This document shows, one piece after another, positions 33,168 to 37,134 of a DNA stretch of 37,134 nucleotides (position 1 is the first letter of the stretch; each line of letters starts with the position of its first letter). The stretch covers positions 1-37,134 of the forward strand of contig RDXN01000085.1 in NCBI GenBank assembly GCA_004292855.1, written 5' to 3'. The DNA is from Cytophagales bacterium (GTDB taxonomy: Bacteria > Bacteroidota > Bacteroidia > Cytophagales > Spirosomataceae). The position numbers were made by a program, and so were the translations under genes. A model generated the notes under the pieces. The model was not told the DNA's origin, made no database searches, and saw nothing but the letters and a program-made list of their open reading frames with translations.

Positions 33168-33237
33168 CTGACGTAGAGGGTTTTATACAGTTGTCGAATA
33201 CCGATCCTGTTGGTGATATAACAAGCAGAAGGGGTAC

Positions 33238-33272
33238 TTTGATTACAAATATAGGACAAAAAACTATATTTG
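33238..33272. promoter_or_regulatory. Face-to-face Bacteroidota promoters for the lipoprotein gene and proS
   Basis: CAAATATA at 33246-33253 reads TATATTTG on the minus strand, and TATATTTG stands at 33265-33272 on the plus strand, so the two -7 boxes form an inverted repeat 11 bases apart. The minus promoter has a TTG 19 bases upstream of its box (within GGGGTTGC). The plus promoter has TTTG at 33238-33241, 23 bases upstream, slightly too far. Polymerase bound for one gene would cover the other gene's box. Confidence 0.55.
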
Positions 33273-33348
33273 CAACCCCTTCGACAACTTAGACTCGTTC
33301 TGGGATCGAAAGGTTTAAATGGTCTCTAAAAAAGCTTAGGGTGTGGGA

Positions 33349-33380
33349 GGTGGGGCATGGTGTTTACTTCATGCCCCACC
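33349..33380 (+). promoter_or_regulatory. 11-bp GC-rich hairpin in the proS leader
   Basis: GGTGGGGCATG at 33349-33359 pairs perfectly with CATGCCCCACC at 33370-33380 around a ten-base loop, 23 bases before the proS ATG. No T-run follows, so it is not a terminator in this direction. It may slow translation or stabilise the message. T-box regulation is not supported, as no specifier loop or T-box sequence is seen. Confidence 0.5.
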
Positions 33381-33403
33381 CACCACGCCCCAGGCCAATA
33401 CAC

Positions 33404-34876
33404 ATGGCAAAAGCACTTCCGTCGCGTAGCGAAAATTATTCTGAGTGGTATAACGAACTCATCAAACGGGCCGATTTGGCCGAAAACTCCGCCGTTCGCG
33501 GCTGCATGGTCATTAAGCCCTATGGCTTTTCGATCTGGGAAAAAATGCAGCGTGCCCTCGACGATATGTTCAAGGAAACGGGCCACTCCAATGCCTATTT
33601 CCCTTTGTTTATTCCCAAGTCGTTTCTGAGCAAAGAGGCTTCCCATGTAGCGGGGTTCGCGAAAGAGTGCGCCGTTGTGACGCATTACCGCCTGAAAAAC
33701 GCTGAAGATGGCTCCGGTGTTATTGTGGACCCCGAAGCAAAACTGGAAGAGGAACTGATCGTTCGGCCAACGTCGGAGACGGTGATCTGGAGTACCTACA
33801 AAAACTGGATTCAGAGTTACCGCGACCTGCCGCTGCTCATCAACCAATGGGCCAACGTAGTACGTTGGGAAATGAGGACCCGCATCTTTTTGCGCACCAC
33901 CGAATTTCTCTGGCAGGAGGGCCACACCGCCCACGCCACCGCCGACGAAGCGATGGACGAAACCAAACAAATGCTGGAGGTATATGCCCGTTTTGCTGAG
34001 GAGTGGATGGCCGTGCCGGTGGTGAAGGGAGCCAAAACCGCCAACGAACGTTTTGCCGGTGCCGAAGAAACGTTATGTATCGAGGCTATGATGCAGGACG
34101 GAAAAGCTCTACAGGCCGGTACGTCGCACTTTTTGGGGCAAAACTTCGCCAAGGCGTTCGATGTGCAGTTTTTGAACAAGCAGAACCAACTCGAATACGT
34201 GTGGGGAACCTCGTGGGGCGCATCGACCCGACTGATGGGTGCCCTCATCATGGCCCACTCCGACGACAGCGGGCTGGTGTTGCCCCCCAAACTCGCACCC
34301 ATCCAGGTCGTGATTGTGCCCATCTACCGGAGCGATGAGCAACTGGAGCAACTTACGGCCACATTGAAACCGCTGGTTGCCGAACTCCGCAAGGCCGGAA
34401 TCTCGGTCAAGTACGACGATTCGGACGCCAACAAGCCGGGTTGGAAATTCGCCGAGTACGAGTTGCGGGGGGTGCCCGTTCGCCTGGCAATGGGTGGCCG
34501 CGACCTCGAAAACGGCACCATCGAGATGGCCCGGCGCGACCTCAAAACGAAAGAAACGGTTCCGTTCGAGGGATTGGTGGAGCGCATCAAAACCCTCCTC
34601 GATGATATCCAGCAGACGATCTACAATAAGGCGATGGCGTTTCGGCAAGAAAATACCTTCCGGGTCGATACAATGGATGAATTTAAGGAGCAGCTCGAAA
34701 AAGGTGGTTTCCTGATGGCTCACTGGGATGGCACTTCCGAAACCGAAGACGCCATTAAAGACGCCACCAAAGCCACAATCCGGTGTATTCCGCTGGATCA
34801 GGAGGCTGAAGAAGGCACTTGCATCTTCTCTGGCAAACCCTCGAAAGGCCGGGTTGTGTTTGCGCGGGCGTATTAG
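33404..34876 (+). CDS. proS: Prolyl-tRNA synthetase, archaeal/eukaryotic-like (type 3)
   Basis: Charges tRNA-Pro. The 490-residue length without an editing insertion marks the type 3 form common in Bacteroidota. The class II motifs are present: motif 1 region [39 protein letters not shown] and [15 protein letters not shown], motif 2 [17 protein letters not shown], and motif 3 [20 protein letters not shown]. The anticodon-binding domain follows ([17 protein letters not shown]) and then a C-terminal domain ([20 protein letters not shown]). An upstream GTG frame (33341) would add residues translated from the leader hairpin; the ATG at 33404 ([16 protein letters not shown]) is the family start. 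Confidence 0.95.
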   Translation: MAKALPSRSENYSEWYNELIKRADLAENSAVRGCMVIKPYGFSIWEKMQRALDDMFKETGHSNAYFPLFIPKSFLSKEASHVAGFAKECAVVTHYRLKNAEDGSGVIVDPEAKLEEELIVRPTSETVIWSTYKNWIQSYRDLPLLINQWANVVRWEMRTRIFLRTTEFLWQEGHTAHATADEAMDETKQMLEVYARFAEEWMAVPVVKGAKTANERFAGAEETLCIEAMMQDGKALQAGTSHFLGQNFAKAFDVQFLNKQNQLEYVWGTSWGASTRLMGALIMAHSDDSGLVLPPKLAPIQVVIVPIYRSDEQLEQLTATLKPLVAELRKAGISVKYDDSDANKPGWKFAEYELRGVPVRLAMGGRDLENGTIEMARRDLKTKETVPFEGLVERIKTLLDDIQQTIYNKAMAFRQENTFRVDTMDEFKEQLEKGGFLMAHWDGTSETEDAIKDATKATIRCIPLDQEAEEGTCIFSGKPSKGRVVFARAY

Positions 34877-34885
34877 AAAATAGAC

Positions 34886-34932
34886 AACTCCTTTAGATAC
34901 TGATGCTTTGAATATCAGTACCTAAAGGAGTT
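34886..34932 (+). terminator. Bidirectional terminator between proS and the barrel gene
   Basis: AACTCCTTTAGATACTGAT (34886-34904) pairs with ATCAGTACCTAAAGGAGTT (34914-34932) with one mismatch, a 19-bp stem with a nine-base loop, followed by TTTTGGTT on the plus strand. It stands between the convergent ends of proS and the minus-strand barrel gene and should serve both. Confidence 0.8.
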
Positions 34933-34939
34933 TTGGTTA

Positions 34940-35677
34940 TTACTCCGGTGAGTAAAATGATTTTGCGCGAGTGAGTGTAATCGGTACGTGGATCTTAATA
35001 CCGCTCATCAGATTGCCCTGGTGCATACCATACGTTCTGCGGATGCCCACGGTGGCAAATATGGAGGGAGCCTCGAAGGCTAAAAACGGTTCGACACCAA
35101 TGCCCAAATGTTTCCCCGTTTTAGTATATAGAATACCTAAGTAAAACGTACCAAAACGGGGAAGTACGCTATCCGTACCCCGATATCCTAGCTCTTGGGT
35201 TTCGATCACTTTCCCAGTTCTAATACTGCGGCCAACCACGCCCCCATTCACTAAAAAGCCAATATTCACCCCTGTACGTAGCGATAGAGTACGTTTGTAC
35301 AAAGGGATGTTGAGGTGAATAGGAAAATCAAGATACTGGTGAGTTATAGTAAATGTTAATGTATCGCTGACACGAATCAATTGGCCGTTAACTATGATTC
35401 GACTTACAACCCCAGAAATATCTACGTATGACTTCTGAACATAATTTACACCTACTGTCCAGTTTCTTTTTCCATCATATTTTTCCCTTCCCACCATTAC
35501 CCCGAACGAGTAATACGGTTTGTTTCGAGGTATTTCATCTCGACTATAGATTGTGCTACTATGGAGCGGAGATGTAATACCATATCCAAATTGAGGGCTA
35601 ATAACCCAATCCCCACGCTGACTAAAGGCCAGCGTGGGGATTACAAACAAAAAGAGTATTGACTGAAGTAACTTCAT
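34940..35677 (-). CDS. Outer membrane beta-barrel (porin-like) protein
   Basis: A 245-residue protein with a Sec signal peptide (LLQSILFLFVIPTLAFSQ, cleavage near AFS) and alternating amphipathic strands (WVISPQFGYGITSPLH, YYSFGVMVGREKYDGKRNW, TFTITHQYLDFPIHLNIPLY, FGTFYLGILYTKTGKHLGIG), fitting the small Bacteroidota outer-membrane barrel (PorT/OmpW-like) class. The QYLDFPIHL.IPLYKR motif is typical of that class. No function can be assigned. The frame opens at 35713, but the ATG at 35677 starts the signal peptide and avoids overlap with the upstream lipoprotein gene, which ends ten bases before it. Probably one operon with that gene. Confidence 0.82.
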   Translation of the reverse strand: MKLLQSILFLFVIPTLAFSQRGDWVISPQFGYGITSPLHSSTIYSRDEIPRNKPYYSFGVMVGREKYDGKRNWTVGVNYVQKSYVDISGVVSRIIVNGQLIRVSDTLTFTITHQYLDFPIHLNIPLYKRTLSLRTGVNIGFLVNGGVVGRSIRTGKVIETQELGYRGTDSVLPRFGTFYLGILYTKTGKHLGIGVEPFLAFEAPSIFATVGIRRTYGMHQGNLMSGIKIHVPITLTRAKSFYSPE

Positions 35678-35687
35678 GGCAAAGAGT

Positions 35688-36716
35688 TTATGGCTGGCAA
35701 CCAGCATCAACAACCTCGGCGGTAAGGATCTCAGGTGTCGGACTTGGATTTTGTTTCGTGTTAATACTATATCGCGTCAATGCCCGAAGACATTTTAGAC
35801 CTCTTGTGCCTTGATACAGCCGATGCCGCATGAAATCATATCCATCCTGGTCATCCCCTGATGAGTGATCACTCTCGTCTAACGGGAGAACAGTGTTGTT
35901 AAGGTTGCAGCTAAACTCCCAGTAGTTTCTACAATTTGTTCGGCAATACGCATCACAAGTGTACCGTACATCGAACGTATTGTTGATCTGTGGGAAAGGC
36001 GTCCAAGAATACTTGTTTTCTAGATGAAAATCACACTCGAAATAAATGCCATATTTGGCATAAATTATTTTTCCTATGAAAACGATTGTTGTGCTTTTGG
36101 GGTCGTCGTTACCGTCAACATATTGATGAACGTAACTTTGGCTCTCGTTACCAGGTCTCCGGTCACCAATTCCTCCTCCGCAGAATAAAGCGATCTTACC
36201 ATTAGGTGGGGTATTCGGCACGCTGGTATACCCCTCTTTCAACAGATCGAGAACATCGTAGTTGTCTGCAAACGTGTATACCAACGGATTGGCAACTTTG
36301 TCGATCATCTGACGATAGAGGTTCTCAGAATAGTTTTTGGCAAGAATAACCCGGCATTGGCTGTTCTTGGGGTCTACCTTGATAATCCACTTGTCAATCT
36401 GCACGGCCCCGTCTTTGTTCAGGATTCGACGTAAAAAACCGCTCTTGATGTCCTCGTTCACGTTTTTTCTGGCCCCGCTCATCGTCGTATTCATCTGCGT
36501 GTAACCCTCAGTTTGTGACAGTGCTACATCAAACGCTTTCATGTCACGTTGCGCGTGTAAGGAGATCAAATTCTCATAGGCTTTGACATCCCTGAAATGA
36601 AGTAAGCCCACTTCGGTTGCGGCATTTACCGCTGTCTCATTCAAACTCGGCGTCGTGTCTTTACAAGATAAAACAAACGAGCCTATTGCCACCAGGCAGA
36701 AGCCGGACAGGAACAA
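35688..36716 (-). CDS. Uncharacterised Cys-containing lipoprotein (start disrupted by in-frame TGA)
   Basis: The product is a lipoprotein by its signal (GFCLVAIGSFVLSC). I recognise no family. The mature chain has an N-terminal helical stretch (AYENLISLHAQRDMKAFDVA) and a Cys-rich central part (YTCDAYCRTNCRNYW, FECDF, EFSCNL) suggesting disulfides, and ends DAGCQP. The frame opens at a TTG (36716), which lacks a positively charged n-region. The natural start is an ATG at 36758 (MKKRFLP), preceded by AAGGG and perfectly in frame, but codon 8 (36737-36735) is TGA. One C-to-T change in CGA would explain it. Either the gene is freshly inactivated, re-initiates at the TTG, reads through, or the base is a sequencing error. 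Co-transcribed with the barrel gene downstream. Confidence 0.62.
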   Translation of the reverse strand: MFLSGFCLVAIGSFVLSCKDTTPSLNETAVNAATEVGLLHFRDVKAYENLISLHAQRDMKAFDVALSQTEGYTQMNTTMSGARKNVNEDIKSGFLRRILNKDGAVQIDKWIIKVDPKNSQCRVILAKNYSENLYRQMIDKVANPLVYTFADNYDVLDLLKEGYTSVPNTPPNGKIALFCGGGIGDRRPGNESQSYVHQYVDGNDDPKSTTIVFIGKIIYAKYGIYFECDFHLENKYSWTPFPQINNTFDVRYTCDAYCRTNCRNYWEFSCNLNNTVLPLDESDHSSGDDQDGYDFMRHRLYQGTRGLKCLRALTRYSINTKQNPSPTPEILTAEVVDAGCQP

Positions 36717-36758
36717 CGACCAAAGTTGCGTTGTTCACGGTAGAAATCTTTTCTTCAT

Positions 36759-37050
36759 AACCCTTGACAGATTTGATTGTTGAACATGATTTAAAGTAGT
36801 TTACTGATTCTAGTGAAAACGCCTATTTTGATAGTCGACCTCTATCAGTTTGACCGATGCAAAGTTGCCTGGTGAAGCCTCTCACTACATCAGCAGACCT
36901 CTTCATTTTGTGTCAATATACCTCCTCATTTTGCCTGGGTGTACGTACCCAAACCTGCCTATACGTTTAACAATCGCTCCAGAAGAGATCTGTTTTGGAT
37001 GACAAATGCCATAAGTGAACCTTGACCTCCTGTAATACAGGGGGATTGCA
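36759..37050. other. Right-end gap without a recognisable gene; contains spaced direct repeats
   Basis: I see no credible gene. CCTCTTCATTTTG (36898-36910) and CCTCCTCATTTTG (36921-36933) are direct repeats 23 bases apart, with TGTCAATATA between them. A short minus-strand tail (NRSLLERLLNV and TAG, 36959-37012) looks protein-like but is only 17 codons from its ATG. CCTGTAATACAGG (37028-37040) is a palindrome around one base. The features would fit the worn end of an insertion sequence (IS21-type ends carry such spaced repeats) but do not prove one. Confidence 0.3.
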
Positions 37051-37134
37051 TCAAACGTTAAGTTGGCCCAAGAGCGTTTTTAGATAAACATCATCACGGG
37101 CCGCTTTTTTTCGTTTGCGCTTTAAACTCATCTT
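37051..37134 (-). CDS. Possible partial gene entering from the right edge
   Basis: A minus-strand frame open to the window edge ends at 37051 with a basic, helical tail (KRKRKKAARDDVYLKTLLGQ then LNV). There is an ATG four bases from the edge, so it is either a 26-residue peptide or, more likely, the last codons of a gene that starts beyond the window. The family is not recognisable from so little sequence. Confidence 0.3.
   Translation of the reverse strand, partial: KMSLKRKRKKAARDDVYLKTLLGQLNV

Noticed and set aside
33349-33403. proS leader considered as a T-box riboswitch
   Set aside because: There is no T-box sequence, specifier loop or terminator/antiterminator pair, and T-boxes are not expected in this phylum.
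33326-33970. 214-codon minus-strand frame opposite proS
   Set aside because: Antisense to complete class II synthetase motifs, and it runs through the proS leader hairpin.

Overview
The window looks like a chromosomal segment of a Bacteroidota bacterium, probably order Cytophagales (a Spirosoma-like genome is my best guess from gene content). The basis is a TonB-dependent receptor paired with a DUF4249 lipoprotein, the folP / DUF1599 / BT_3928-type neighbourhood, a FadL/OmpP1-type barrel, type-3 prolyl-tRNA synthetase, many lipoprotein signal peptides, and TAnnTTTG promoter boxes. I see no rRNA, tRNA, CRISPR array, intact transposase or phage gene. The assignment rests on recognising protein families by eye; no database search was run.

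Layout. 1-3.4 kb: TonB-dependent receptor and DUF4249 lipoprotein (outer-membrane uptake pair, ATGA overlap), followed by a 166-bp inverted-repeat element carrying a coding tail. 3.5-9.1 kb (minus): one operon of a four-carbon acid sugar kinase (DUF1537), an NTF2/DUF4440-like secreted protein, an LctP-family permease and malate synthase, plausibly for small hydroxyacids such as glycolate or tetronates; a truncated gene tail overlaps its first start codon. 9.4-11.7 kb (plus): an isopenicillin-N-synthase-like dioxygenase and a chromate transporter separated by a low-complexity inverted repeat. 11.7-16.6 kb (minus): a four-PAS histidine kinase, a broken small gene, and two uncharacterised membrane proteins with coiled coils on both sides of their membrane segments. 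16.7-20.5 kb (plus): sulfite dehydrogenase SorA/SorB-like pair, a protein whose C-terminal domain resembles DNA polymerase III psi, and an ethanolamine-permease-like APC transporter. 20.5-23.9 kb (minus): a di-haem cytochrome c peroxidase with an imelysin-like N-terminus and a PhoX-like phosphatase lipoprotein. 24.1-31.6 kb: dprA, an alkylglycerol-monooxygenase-like hydroxylase, folP, DUF1599, a MITE, a BT_3928-type DoxX/MauE-thioredoxin-like protein, aroK and a FadL-type barrel. 31.7-37.1 kb: a Gly/Ser-rich lipoprotein, proS, an outer-membrane barrel, a lipoprotein gene with an in-frame TGA in its signal peptide, and a poorly resolved right end.

The most distinctive signals are in the spaces between genes. 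A textbook 188-bp MITE (28025-28212) has perfect 20-bp terminal inverted repeats and a perfect 8-bp target duplication, and sits on the stop codon of the DUF1599 gene. Three gene junctions (10380-10499, 13039-13126, 29424-29502) carry inverted low-complexity arms of 6-7-bp period. The arms differ between copies, but two copies share a central core close to CTGACGCA..ATTA and the third has a weaker version. In two of the three, the repeat supplies the last codons of the upstream protein. A compact three-way-junction leader (31600-31648) precedes the FadL-type gene.
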